Part shown: in pieces, positions 16,077 through 24,696 of the stretch | Layout: every line of letters begins with the position of its first letter | Numbering within the stretch: position 1 is the first letter of the stretch | Source of the DNA: Anaerolineae bacterium | GTDB lineage: Bacteria; Chloroflexota; Anaerolineae; Aggregatilineales; Phototrophicaceae | Assembly (NCBI GenBank): GCA_026645745.1 | Contig: JAPKMU010000008.1 | Span: forward strand, 1 to 32,813 | Direction: 5' to 3' | Length of the DNA stretch: 32,813 bases | Translations under genes and position numbers: made by a program | Notes under the pieces: generated by a model | Seen by the model: only the letters and a program-made list of their open reading frames with translations | Database searches by the model: none | What the model was told of the DNA's origin: nothing

Positions 16077-17470
16077 GGTGTGCCGATCAAGGTTGCGGTG
16101 GGCTGCGCGGTCGCGTTGGGAAGACCCGGCGGCTCACTGGCGACACTGGCGATTAGAATTGCTGTCGAAATTAGCAGCGCCAGCGCGAATAACATGATCA
16201 ACCGGATTGAACTGCGGCGGCTTGCGCCTATATTCCCTGCGCGTCGTTCGGCTAACCGCGTAGAGACATCTACGCGGGCGCGGCGATCCGAGGCGCGCGA
16301 GGGTTCACGCTCCCCGCGAATGACCCGTTCGCCCAAACGCGCATGATCGATCAACCACGAATGCAGTAATCCACCGTTCAAGCGTATTTCACCCGGCGTA
16401 AGGATCACGGCTTCGCTGTATTCCAGCCCGCGCACTGCCGCATTGATCGAGACGAGATCGAGCGGGTAATCCGTCTCGACAAGGTAACTTTCGATCCTGT
16501 CAGCCGTGATCGCCGCACCGGGGTCGCTTTGAGTAATCGTGCTGATCGCCGTCAGGGTCAAGCGCTCGTTGGTGTTGAGTCCACGCCATAATTCCGCGTA
16601 ATCGCGTTCGCCGTAAGCGTACACGGTCGGCAGCATCGCTTTAATATCATCGGCGGTCATCTCACTGTGTACAGTGTTGATCGACCACTTGCGATACATC
16701 AAATAGCCGAACTGCTGGAGCAAACCGGGAGCGCCGCCGCTTGCTGCAAGCGCAGCATCAATCGCGCTGTCGTTGACTTCATATGCGGCGCGTACAGGTT
16801 CGCGGAGCAGCCATTCGGCGTCCGGGCGGGTGAGTGCGCCAAGTCGAATTACATTGGTAACGGACACCAGCGGCGCAAACGCCGGAATTTGATTTTCATG
16901 TTCTGCGCCGAGTGCGAGGATCACATCCATCGGGTGATCGGCTCTGCCAATCAGCCCGTGAACATAACTCAGGCTGTCCGCGGGAAGAATGGAAGATCGA
17001 ACTGCGTGCATCCATTCATCTGCGTCATCGATCACGAACAGCAGGCGGCGCGTACCGCGCAGCGATCCCAACATGGCGGGGAGAAATGTTTGTTCAAACC
17101 ATAGGCGCGCATCGTCTTCAGGCGGCGCGAGATCGCTCAGGCGGGTCGTCGTGAAGCCAGCGCTGATCAATGAAGATGTTGCCGCTTGCGCCCATAACAA
17201 TAACCAATCGGTTTCATCTTCGATGGGCGCGGCGCGCGGGGATACATACGCGCCGAGATGCGATTCAGTAAACAGCGCGCGTGCGGCGTACAGCAGGGCG
17301 GTCTTTCCAATGTGCCGCCTGCCGAGAATGCACAATGCGCCGCTCGAATCTGAGCGAGCGAGATGGCGGTAAATACGCGCAAGGGCATCCGCGCGACCCG
17401 CGAACGGCGCGTTTTCGACATCATCACCGTAATCATGATGATAAGGGTTAGGCGGAATCTGGTTCGACAT
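16073..17470 (-). CDS. Tail-anchored AAA/STAND-like P-loop ATPase
   Basis: 465 residues. Walker A is GRRHIGKT (50-57) and Walker B LLFVIDDADE (143-152), preceded by an ORC/Cdc6-like PFAGRADALARIYRHL opening typical of AAA_16/archaeal-type ATPases. Residues about 300-380 look like a winged-helix region (NERLTLTAIST, ending LNGGLLHSWLIDHA). A basic stretch leads to one C-terminal membrane segment (about 423-444, IRLIMLFALALLISTAILIASV) and a short Thr/Pro tail, so the ATPase should face the cytoplasm. This class often acts as a switch in signalling or conflict systems; function here is unknown. It ends on the same TTAA as the convergent transmembrane kinase. The ATG is only 7 bases after a TATAAT, so its mRNA may be leaderless. 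Confidence 0.8.
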   Translation of the reverse strand: MSNQIPPNPYHHDYGDDVENAPFAGRADALARIYRHLARSDSSGALCILGRRHIGKTALLYAARALFTESHLGAYVSPRAAPIEDETDWLLLWAQAATSSLISAGFTTTRLSDLAPPEDDARLWFEQTFLPAMLGSLRGTRRLLFVIDDADEWMHAVRSSILPADSLSYVHGLIGRADHPMDVILALGAEHENQIPAFAPLVSVTNVIRLGALTRPDAEWLLREPVRAAYEVNDSAIDAALAASGGAPGLLQQFGYLMYRKWSINTVHSEMTADDIKAMLPTVYAYGERDYAELWRGLNTNERLTLTAISTITQSDPGAAITADRIESYLVETDYPLDLVSINAAVRGLEYSEAVILTPGEIRLNGGLLHSWLIDHARLGERVIRGEREPSRASDRRARVDVSTRLAERRAGNIGASRRSSIRLIMLFALALLISTAILIASVASEPPGLPNATAQPTATLIGTP

Positions 17471-17477
17471 ACACCGA

Positions 17478-17483
17478 ATTATA
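17478..17483 (-). promoter_or_regulatory. Extended -10 of the tail-anchored ATPase gene (leaderless candidate)
   Basis: The minus strand reads TGTTATAAT, an extended -10 (TGn plus a perfect TATAAT at 17483-17478). Only seven bases separate it from the ATG at 17470, so transcription should start at or next to the start codon, leaving no room for a Shine-Dalgarno. Confidence 0.6.
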
Positions 17484-17495
17484 ACACGCGCACGA

Positions 17496-17504
17496 TGCTA
17501 TAAT
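17496..17504 (+). promoter_or_regulatory. Extended -10 of the UPF0200-like kinase gene
   Basis: TGCTATAAT (TGn at 17496-17498, TATAAT at 17499-17504) points to a start near 17511, giving a leader of about 38 bases before the GTG at 17549. It lies 15 bases from the opposing TATAAT, so the two promoters overlap. Confidence 0.6.
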
Positions 17505-17548
17505 GCGGCTGTTTTGCCGCTGTTGTTTTTGATCGAGGATGTGGGATT

Positions 17549-18121
17549 GTGACGAATGTTACACCGCCGCGCACGCTGGCACTGGTCGGAATGCCCGGTG
17601 CGGGAAAATCATTGTGCGCCGCGCACTTGCAAGACTTGGGATATTTTCAGTTTCGCTTCGGCGGAATCGTTGTGGATGAAGTGGTGCGGCGCGGGCAGGC
17701 GATCAACCCGGCGAATGAAAAAGCGGTTCGGGAGGAGTTCCGCGCACGGGAAGGCATGGACGCAATCGCCAAACGCGCGCTGCCGATCTTGCGCGATGCG
17801 CTGACGCGGCATCCCACGATCATTATTGATGGGTTGTACAGCTTCAGTGAGTACAAGACGCTCAAAGGCGAATGGGGTGACAGCCTCATCGTGATCGCGA
17901 TCACCTGTGCGCGTGAACTCCGCTATGCGCGTTTGGTCAGCCGACCGGAACGACCGCTCACCCGCGCGGAAGCCGAACAGCGCGACTACAACGAGATCGA
18001 GAATATCGAGAAGGGGGGACCGATTGCGATGGCAGATTTCACGCTCTTGAACGACGGCTCTCCTGACGAGTTGATCGGCGCTTTGGATCGACTGCTCGGC
18101 GTGTTGAAGGTCATGCCATGA
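17549..18121 (+). CDS. P-loop nucleotide kinase, UPF0200/dephospho-CoA kinase-like
   Basis: 190 residues. The P-loop is LVGMPGAGKS (12-21); later conserved stretches are REGMDAIAKRALPIL (67-81), IIIDGLYSFSEYKTLK (91-106), AITCARELRYARLVSRPER (117-135), EQRDYNEIENIEKGGPIAMADF (143-164) and a final LLNDGSPDEL. This order (GMDAVAKR, IDGIRS-E, RD-E, I-ADY, N-G) is that of the UPF0200 family, best known from archaea and related to CoaE-type dephospho-CoA and nucleoside-monophosphate kinases. Substrate is not established by sequence. The GTG has GAGGA nine bases upstream. It is transcribed divergently from the tail-anchored ATPase, and a new promoter follows it, so it is probably monocistronic. A normal bacterial CoaE is not in the window. 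Confidence 0.75.
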   Translation: MTNVTPPRTLALVGMPGAGKSLCAAHLQDLGYFQFRFGGIVVDEVVRRGQAINPANEKAVREEFRAREGMDAIAKRALPILRDALTRHPTIIIDGLYSFSEYKTLKGEWGDSLIVIAITCARELRYARLVSRPERPLTRAEAEQRDYNEIENIEKGGPIAMADFTLLNDGSPDELIGALDRLLGVLKVMP

Positions 18122-18152
18122 TAGTCTAATCCAACCTTTTTCTAACCAGAGG

Positions 18153-18182
18153 TTGCGCATCACCGACCGTACTCTCTATACT
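18153..18182 (+). promoter_or_regulatory. Predicted promoter of the exported protein/cytochrome operon
   Basis: TTGCGC (18153-18158) and TATACT (18177-18182) are 18 bases apart. A start near 18189 gives a leader of about 30 bases before the ATG at 18219. The longer reading frame that begins at this TTGCGC would overlap the promoter, which supports the later start. Confidence 0.45.
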
Positions 18183-18218
18183 TCCTTTGGATTTATATGC
18201 CATCTGGAGACTGGGCTT

Positions 18219-21200
18219 ATGCGGCGCTTTATGATTGCGTTCGCGCTTGTCGGTGTCTGGGCGCTGCTCGTGTTGAGTGGGACTTCCTCGCGTTCGTCCG
18301 CTCAGGCGGCAGCGCCGCGTCCCAGCCCCGGCGATCCGCCTGTTGGTTCTTTGATCACGTTTTCGCCGCCGGATGCTGATGGAGTGATCACCATCACCGG
18401 GTTGGCGGGGGCGGTTGTTCCCAACGGCAGTGTGATCATTCGCAATTTGTACACCGAAGCGACGGTTGTCGCTCCGGTTGGCGTTACCGGAGCGTTTACC
18501 GCTCACATTTATGGCGAAGGAAATACCCCATTCTGGATCAGCCGGGTAGATACCGCCCAACCGCCGGAAGCTTCGCGGCTGCCGGGGAGTGTTCTCGGCG
18601 GGGCAGGTACGATACTCTGGTCGGGTTTTCCGCGTGAACTTGACCTGAATGCAGTCACACCCCTAGCCGTCGATGGTGATACCGGTGATTGGGATGCGCT
18701 GGCGGAGTCGGGCATTAACGGCTCACTTCATGCGGTGCGCAGCCGCGAGGCGCTGTGGGTCGCGGTGCGTGACTCACGGATCGCTGCGGTGGACGGAGAA
18801 GCTGTCTCGGTGCGGGTGGTGTTCACGGTGGATACCATCACTTACGCGGTCAATGCGTCACTGCGTGATGCGGGGCTGTCCGCTTTTGAACGCTTGAATC
18901 CTAACCGTTCATCGCTGGATGCGCTCAACGTGACGGCATTTGCCGGGGATGGCGCGGCGGAACTGCGCATCCCGCTGACATTCCTTGTTCGGATCAACAC
19001 ACTCAGCATGGTTGAAGTCGCGCTGCTCGACGCGGCGGGTGAAGAACTCGTTGTGTATCCTGCCTCGTCAGAAGTGCTGTTTCTCGATGTTGATGATGGT
19101 GTGTATCGCGCGAACGGTGCTGCGGATGGCGAAACGTTCTCTGTGGGGGGCGTGTTAGGCGAAGGCGCGGCATTTTGGTCAGCGTGGGGGCGCGCAAGTT
19201 CGCTTGCGCTTGAGGCGGGCGAGTCGCTGAATATCGAACTCGATGTGACGTTTCATGAGGTCAACGTTCCCGCTGATCTGCGGTTGTGGGCAGCGGTCAG
19301 CTTGCAGCCGATCATCGAAAGCGGCGAGGATGGCTGGGAATACCCCGGCGATGTCGGGACGAATAACGGTTGGTCGGGGGTATCGCTGAACGGGCTGCCC
19401 GTCGATAACGTGGATCGGGATGAAATTGCGCTGATCGTCCCAGTTACGCCGAACCAGTTGATCTTTCACGAAAATTCTGTCGATTTCGCGCTCGATTTTA
19501 CGCTCACACTGCCGGAAAGCGTGGGACGTGGGTTATATGTGCCGCGCTTGGAAGGCGTCGCCGCGCAAGATGATCGTGATCCGGCGCTTTTGATGCTCGA
19601 CGAAGCCGCGTATTGGGCGCGCAACCCGCTGTTTGGCGTTGGTGAGGGTGCATCCCGCCAGCCGATCACCCGCCTGCCGCTGGTGCTCAACGTGGGTGGC
19701 ATTGAAAATGCACCACTGCCGAGCGCGCTCTTATACGATACGCCGAGCGATGGATCACGCGGGATCATGGCGGACGAAAACCGCGCTGATTATACGCTCA
19801 CAAACCGCGTGATCTTCAACGCGCCGACGTATATTTTGCCACCGTTCCGCGATGGCACGGATGACGCGCTGACGTATATCCTAGAACCGTATTTGTTGAA
19901 TATTTTGCCAAATGCGTATGACTCGAATGCCGCGCCGCTGATTCCGTTTGATTTTTCCGGCGCGAATGCGAATGCGTCCGTACTGCATGTTGAAGTCACC
20001 AAGCCGGATGGGACGACGGTTGATCTAGGTGAACTGCCGATTTTGCAATCAGCGCTTTCGACGGCGGCTTTGAACGAACGCACCGTGTTTGGCGCGCAGT
20101 CTCCGGTCGATATGTACCGTTTGACCACCTACGATCCGGCATTGATCCGCTTCTCGTTCGATCAATACGGCGAATATACGATTAACAGCCGCTTCAGCGT
20201 GCGTGATGTGTGGGGAAATACGTATCAAGGCGGCGGCACGTATCATCTGCTGATTGGCGAACAGTTCGAGATCATCCCAGCGGTGCTTCCGGGAACGCCG
20301 ATGCAGCTTGGGGATGTGTTCCATGCGGGCGTGACGCTGATGCCGGGTGCGCCCGCCGATGTAACGGTCAATTTGACTGTATACCCGCTGGACGGCAGCG
20401 ACCCGATCACCCAAGTATTCAACGGGCAGTCGAACCGTTATGGCGTTTTCGCCCCTAGCAGCGATCAAGTATTCACCTTCGCTGTGCCGGGGATGTATGT
20501 CGCGGATTACGAAGCCCGCTATACCGATACATCGGGGCGCATCTGGGCGGCGAGCTTACGTTCGGTCGGCTTGATCGCTTCACCTGATTCGACGCTGATC
20601 GCGCGTGGTCAGCGCGGTTTGCTCGGTTCAGATGAACTTCCACTGACATGGTTCCGCGCCGACGGCTACCGGGGCGAAGATGTATCGCCTGTTACGCCGT
20701 ATTTCCCATACTTCTCCGGCGATGTCGCATGGATCGGGGAAACAGCCGAAAGCGGGATCGCGCCCGCGCTCCGCTTGCAAGACCTTGAAGGCGCATACGC
20801 GCAGCAGGTGATCGATGCGCTGACGGATGACGCTCAAGCACGGCTCGAATATGAAATGCAAACCGGGTTGAATGTCCCGCAAGCCGCCGCGCTCGGTGAA
20901 CTCCCTGTGTACGGCGACGCGGGCGGCTACGCTTTCGTGAGTGCGGTGCGTCCGGGGCTGTCGCTGCGGGCATTCTTGCGCGCGGGCGGCTTCAGCGGTC
21001 TGCCGCTGTGGTGGGACAGCGACGATGTGTACAACCGTCAAATCGGCGCGGGAACAACGGGCGACCGACCCGGCGATTTCGCATTCTTGTTCGGCGGTGC
21101 GTTGATCCGCAGTGAAACCGTCGAATCCGTCTCGATTTACGGCGCGTTGAGCGTTGTCATCGACGACAACGACTCACGCGGCGAACGGCTGTATCCTCCG

Positions 21201-21992
21201 CTGAATGGGGCGGCGGGCAGCGGTGACGGCGGCGCGCTTGTTTCGATTGATGACCGCGACTTTGATATGTTCTTCGTCCCCTCCGGCACGCCGCCGGGTG
21301 CGCTGATCCGCGTGGGCGACTCGATCACCGTAGCGGGGCAGGTCGCGCCGACCATCGCGGCAGGCGTGAATATCACAATCACGTCACCGGAAGGGGTAAG
21401 CACCCGTTTCAGCGGGCATGCGAACGCGATTGGCTACTTCTATAACCCCGATTTTGATGTGATCGCGGATCAAATTGGCGTATGGACGGTCGATATAGAA
21501 GTGGTCGGTGATGCGGTCACATCGGTAGGGCAGGCGCAGCCGCCATACCCGACGGGCAGTGTTTTACGCGCATCGGGCACATCGTATCAGGTGTATGTCA
21601 TGCCGGAGTCGAGCGAAGTCTTAGAATCGACGGTGCGGCGCGCCGATGTGCTGATCCCGACCGGAGTGGCGTATAACTTCGGCTTCACGATCCCGCAAGC
21701 GTGGCAGAATCCGCGCGCATATGTGACACTGCGCACACCGTCGTATATTTTGACGGACAGCGCGGTGCGCATCAACGGGCGGAGTTTTGGGTATCAATTC
21801 TCGCCCGCCGCAATTCGTGGGAGCTTCCCGAATATCGAAAATGAGCCTCGTGGGAGCGGAAATTCAGTCGTTGATCCGATGACGCTCACCGTTGTGATTA
21901 CAGGTACAGACTCCGATGGTGCGCTGCAAATGCAAGCGCGCCAATATACGCTGTTCTACAACCGTTTGATGCAGCTCACCGATGGCGAGTGA
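18219..21992 (+). CDS. Very large exported cysteine-free beta-rich protein of unknown function
   Basis: 1257 residues from the chosen ATG. The reading frame is open from a TTG at 18153, but the ATG at 18219 has GGAGA eight bases upstream and begins a clear signal peptide (MRRFMIAFALVGVWALLVLSG, AQA cleavage region). The mature protein is rich in Val, Thr, Gly and Asp and reads as a chain of Ig-like or jelly-roll domains. A LAVDGDTGDWDAL stretch near residue 150 recalls DOMON/CBM9-type modules. Late segments GDSITVAGQVAPTIAAGVNITITSPEG and IGVWTVDIEVVGD resemble cell-surface Ig folds. I read no Cys in the mature chain, no lipobox, and no sorting signal or C-terminal membrane helix. The stop is 15 bases before the di-heme cytochrome gene, so the two probably act together outside the membrane. 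Confidence 0.8.
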   Translation: MRRFMIAFALVGVWALLVLSGTSSRSSAQAAAPRPSPGDPPVGSLITFSPPDADGVITITGLAGAVVPNGSVIIRNLYTEATVVAPVGVTGAFTAHIYGEGNTPFWISRVDTAQPPEASRLPGSVLGGAGTILWSGFPRELDLNAVTPLAVDGDTGDWDALAESGINGSLHAVRSREALWVAVRDSRIAAVDGEAVSVRVVFTVDTITYAVNASLRDAGLSAFERLNPNRSSLDALNVTAFAGDGAAELRIPLTFLVRINTLSMVEVALLDAAGEELVVYPASSEVLFLDVDDGVYRANGAADGETFSVGGVLGEGAAFWSAWGRASSLALEAGESLNIELDVTFHEVNVPADLRLWAAVSLQPIIESGEDGWEYPGDVGTNNGWSGVSLNGLPVDNVDRDEIALIVPVTPNQLIFHENSVDFALDFTLTLPESVGRGLYVPRLEGVAAQDDRDPALLMLDEAAYWARNPLFGVGEGASRQPITRLPLVLNVGGIENAPLPSALLYDTPSDGSRGIMADENRADYTLTNRVIFNAPTYILPPFRDGTDDALTYILEPYLLNILPNAYDSNAAPLIPFDFSGANANASVLHVEVTKPDGTTVDLGELPILQSALSTAALNERTVFGAQSPVDMYRLTTYDPALIRFSFDQYGEYTINSRFSVRDVWGNTYQGGGTYHLLIGEQFEIIPAVLPGTPMQLGDVFHAGVTLMPGAPADVTVNLTVYPLDGSDPITQVFNGQSNRYGVFAPSSDQVFTFAVPGMYVADYEARYTDTSGRIWAASLRSVGLIASPDSTLIARGQRGLLGSDELPLTWFRADGYRGEDVSPVTPYFPYFSGDVAWIGETAESGIAPALRLQDLEGAYAQQVIDALTDDAQARLEYEMQTGLNVPQAAALGELPVYGDAGGYAFVSAVRPGLSLRAFLRAGGFSGLPLWWDSDDVYNRQIGAGTTGDRPGDFAFLFGGALIRSETVESVSIYGALSVVIDDNDSRGERLYPPLNGAAGSGDGGALVSIDDRDFDMFFVPSGTPPGALIRVGDSITVAGQVAPTIAAGVNITITSPEGVSTRFSGHANAIGYFYNPDFDVIADQIGVWTVDIEVVGDAVTSVGQAQPPYPTGSVLRASGTSYQVYVMPESSEVLESTVRRADVLIPTGVAYNFGFTIPQAWQNPRAYVTLRTPSYILTDSAVRINGRSFGYQFSPAAIRGSFPNIENEPRGSGNSVVDPMTLTVVITGTDSDGALQMQARQYTLFYNRLMQLTDGE

Positions 21993-22007
21993 GCGGGGAG
22001 AACGCAC

Positions 22008-23834
22008 ATGAAGCGTAACGCGGCGAAACGCGCATTGGTGGTGATCTTTTCCCTGCTCAACGGCGCGGCGGTTGTGTTCGCGCTGGCGCTGATGGAGGTC
22101 AGCGTGCCCGCAGGTGTGACTGCTCAGAACGGCGCGACCGAAACGCCGCTCCCGTTGTATGCGCTGCCGGATGCGCGCACCAACCGCGCTTATACCAGCG
22201 GCAGCATGGCACAACTCAGCGGTGGGCGCACGGTGATTGCGGTCAATTCGATCAACGATACGGTGTCGATTGCCGTACCGTCACAGGGGAATATGATCAG
22301 CGAAATTCTGGTCGGGCGTGACCCGCGTTCAGTCGCGGTCACATCGGATGATACCCGCGCTGTCGTGACCAACCGTGTTGACGGTACGTTGAGCGTGATC
22401 GACATCCAAGAAGCCCGCGTGATCAACACCATTCCGGTTGATGGCGTTTTTCCGTATGGAATCGTGATCGGGGACGGCGAAACGGCGTATGTGTCGCTGC
22501 TCGGTAGTGATGCCGTCGCCCTGATTGATGTGACGACGGGTGACGAGATCGCGCGGATTGCGACCCCACCCGCGCCGGCGGGGTTGGCGCTGTGGGGCGA
22601 ATTCCTGTACGTCACGCACTTCTGGACGGGGGAACTGACGCTAATTTATCTGCCGCAGAACCGCGTGATCCAAACGGTGACGATGGGTGTTCCGGTCAGC
22701 GTGTCGCAGTCGGTTGAGATCGATATTTCGCGCGGGTTGGCATATCTGCCCGGTTCGCGGACGTATGCCGAAAATCCGGCGCTCACGTATGACACGTCGG
22801 CATTCCCAACCATCAATGTTGTTGATCTGCGCGGGAATGCGATGCAGCGGGGCGGACGAATCGCGCTCGATACGGCGGATCGACCGGTGAATATGCCGTT
22901 TGCGACCGCGCTTGACCGCTTTCAGCAGCGGTTGTATGTCGCCAACGCGGGCAGCGACTCGATCACGGTGATTGACTTGAATACAGGTGAAGCGCGGGCG
23001 CATATCGACGTGGGTTCAAATCCGCGCGCGATTCTGCTCAACCGCGATTACACGCTGTTGTACGTGCATAATGCGCTCGACGCGACGATCACGACGATCA
23101 CCACAAGCGATCTTGAAATCGTCTCGACCCTGCCGATCAGCAACCTTACTGTGTCGGTGGATGTGCTGCTTGGCGCGCAGTTATTCTACGGTGCGACCGA
23201 TCCGCGCATGAGCCGCGATAACTGGTTAAGCTGCGCCGTGTGCCATTTTGACGGGATGAGTGATGGTCGCGTGTGGACGGGGTTTGGCGAAGGCGGACGC
23301 AATACGCCGCTGCTGTATGCACTTCCGGAGACGCCGCCTTACCGCTGGTCAGGCACATGGAGCGAACTGGCGGATACCGAATATAAGATTCGGTCGCTGC
23401 TCGGCGGCACAGGCTTGATCGACAGCATAGCGCCTCCAATAGCGGAAGAACTGCATAACCCGCTGAACGAAAGCGATCTCGATTTGCTCACCGCATACTT
23501 GATCACGCTTGCGCCGCCCACGCCGCATCGTAACGCCGATCAAGCGGTCATCGCGCGCGGTGAAGCGGTGTTTGTGGAGCAGGGCTGCGATACCTGTCAT
23601 GTGGGCACGGTCGGAACGGATTTGCGCGTCTATGACGTTGGCACGGGCGGCGAGTTCGATACGCCGTCCCTGCGCTGGTTGGCGTGGAGCGCGCCTTATT
23701 ACCACGATGGGCGGGCTGAAACGCTGCACACCGTCTTTGAGCAGCCCGGTGCGCACCAGTTGATTTATGATGTTGCGCCGGAGGATATCGACGCGCTGGT
23801 GCTGTTCCTGCTTACGCTGCCAGAGTCACCGTGA
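22008..23834 (+). CDS. Exported YVTN beta-propeller fused to a di-heme cytochrome c (MauG/CcpA-like)
   Basis: 608 residues. An N-terminal hydrophobic segment (about 8-30, VVIFSLLNGAAVVFALALM) exports or anchors it. Residues about 60-380 are a seven-bladed-type propeller with YVTN-family repeats (GRDPRSVAVTSDDTRAVVTNRVDGTLSVIDI; VANAGSDSITVIDLNTGE; GSNPRAILLNRDYTLLYVHN). The C-terminal part has two c-type heme sites, CAVCH (409-413) and CDTCH (527-531), and the GEFDTPSLRWLAWSAPYYHDGRAETL segment of di-heme peroxidase/MauG relatives. It probably transfers electrons or reduces peroxide outside the membrane, or modifies a protein partner. It directly follows the large exported protein gene. Heme maturation genes are not in the window. 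Fusion of propeller and cytochrome is known in this family. Confidence 0.9.
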   Translation: MKRNAAKRALVVIFSLLNGAAVVFALALMEVSVPAGVTAQNGATETPLPLYALPDARTNRAYTSGSMAQLSGGRTVIAVNSINDTVSIAVPSQGNMISEILVGRDPRSVAVTSDDTRAVVTNRVDGTLSVIDIQEARVINTIPVDGVFPYGIVIGDGETAYVSLLGSDAVALIDVTTGDEIARIATPPAPAGLALWGEFLYVTHFWTGELTLIYLPQNRVIQTVTMGVPVSVSQSVEIDISRGLAYLPGSRTYAENPALTYDTSAFPTINVVDLRGNAMQRGGRIALDTADRPVNMPFATALDRFQQRLYVANAGSDSITVIDLNTGEARAHIDVGSNPRAILLNRDYTLLYVHNALDATITTITTSDLEIVSTLPISNLTVSVDVLLGAQLFYGATDPRMSRDNWLSCAVCHFDGMSDGRVWTGFGEGGRNTPLLYALPETPPYRWSGTWSELADTEYKIRSLLGGTGLIDSIAPPIAEELHNPLNESDLDLLTAYLITLAPPTPHRNADQAVIARGEAVFVEQGCDTCHVGTVGTDLRVYDVGTGGEFDTPSLRWLAWSAPYYHDGRAETLHTVFEQPGAHQLIYDVAPEDIDALVLFLLTLPESP

Positions 23835-23870
23835 ATGTGATCTTCGTGAGAAACCTATGGAAATTTAAGG

Positions 23871-23886
23871 TTTAACCCTTGCTAAA
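23871..23886 (+). promoter_or_regulatory. Candidate DtxR-family operator overlapping the regulator's own promoter
   Basis: TTTAACCCTTGCTAAA has the frame TTTA-N8-TAAA, the same length and ends as the perfect palindrome at 24707-24722. It covers the -35 at 23879-23884. Its inner half-sites are imperfect, so autoregulation is an inference only. Confidence 0.35.
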
Positions 23887-23907
23887 CTTGCTCCGCATCG
23901 CTATATT
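23879..23907 (+). promoter_or_regulatory. Predicted promoter of the DtxR-family regulator
   Basis: TTGCTA (23879-23884) and TATATT (23902-23907) are 17 bases apart; start near 23914, about 38 bases before the GTG at 23952. Confidence 0.5.
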
Positions 23908-23951
23908 GAAGACTGGGATGAGCATAATTCATCGCAGATGGGTTTGATGGC

Positions 23952-24665
23952 GTGAGCACAAAACAAGACGGCAGCATTCGCGCTGCGATGCAGGAATATC
24001 TAGCAGAAGCGTATCGAATCGCGTACTACCAACCGGATGACCCGTATATTTCGACATCCGCGCTGGCAGAAGCGAAAGGCGTTTCCGCGCCCGCTGTGAC
24101 GCGCATGGTGCAGCGGCTCAAAGAAGCGGGATATCTCGAACACGAGCCTTACCGGGGCATTTACCTGACGCCGAAAGGCGAACGGGAAGCGCTGGCGAAT
24201 ATTCGCCGTCACCGTTTGGTTGAAGTCTTTCTGGTCGATGTGATGCGCTTTGGCTGGCACGAAGTCCATGACGAAGCGGATCGACTGGGCGAGGTCGTCA
24301 GTGATCGGATCGTTGAGCGCATGGAAAAAATGGCGAAGCATCCGCGCAGATGCCCGCATGGTGAGCCGATACCGTCCGCTAATGGCGTGATGCCGCGTGT
24401 GGTCGATACGCCGCTCAATGCGGTCGCTGTGGGCACACGCTGGACAGTCAGCCGCGCGAATACCCACGACGCAGACAAACTGGCGTATCTTGGCGAACTC
24501 GGATTGCGTCCGGGGACGACGTTCACATTGGTATCCCGCGCGCCGTTTAACGGACCGATTCATCTGGATGTTGATGGGGTGGATCGCGTGATTGGGCATG
24601 AATTAGCGGGGGTGCTGCGCGTATGCGATCCCGCACAATTTGAACTCAGCTACGAAACAGCGTAA
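23952..24665 (+). CDS. DtxR/MntR-family metal-dependent transcriptional repressor
   Basis: 237 residues. The N-terminal winged helix is AEAYRIAYYQPDDPYISTSALAEAKGVSAPAVTRMVQRLKEAGYLEHEPYRGIYLTPKG in character (about 18-76). The dimer/metal domain follows: RRHRLVEVFL (His87, Glu91), EVHDEADRLGE (His106, Asp110, Glu114) and CPHGEPIP (Cys134, His136). Met13 is placed like the DtxR ligand Met10. A C-terminal SH3/FeoA-like domain (about 160-227, LAYLGELGLRPGTTFTL) completes the long form of the family. In this class Fe(II) or Mn(II) binding turns on repression. Asp110 in place of the DtxR Cys102 makes Mn versus Fe selectivity undecidable by eye. Start is GTG with only a weak GATGG upstream. It lies before a gene whose promoter contains a matching palindrome. 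Confidence 0.92.
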   Translation: MSTKQDGSIRAAMQEYLAEAYRIAYYQPDDPYISTSALAEAKGVSAPAVTRMVQRLKEAGYLEHEPYRGIYLTPKGEREALANIRRHRLVEVFLVDVMRFGWHEVHDEADRLGEVVSDRIVERMEKMAKHPRRCPHGEPIPSANGVMPRVVDTPLNAVAVGTRWTVSRANTHDADKLAYLGELGLRPGTTFTLVSRAPFNGPIHLDVDGVDRVIGHELAGVLRVCDPAQFELSYETA

Positions 24666-24696
24666 GACGAGATAAGTCCAATTGGCAGAGCGGCTG

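Noticed and set aside
18153-18218. Longer N-terminus of the large exported protein starting at TTG
   Set aside because: It would bury the signal peptide 22 residues inside, add the only Cys, and overlap the predicted -35 and -10. GGAGA before ATG 18219 fits far better.
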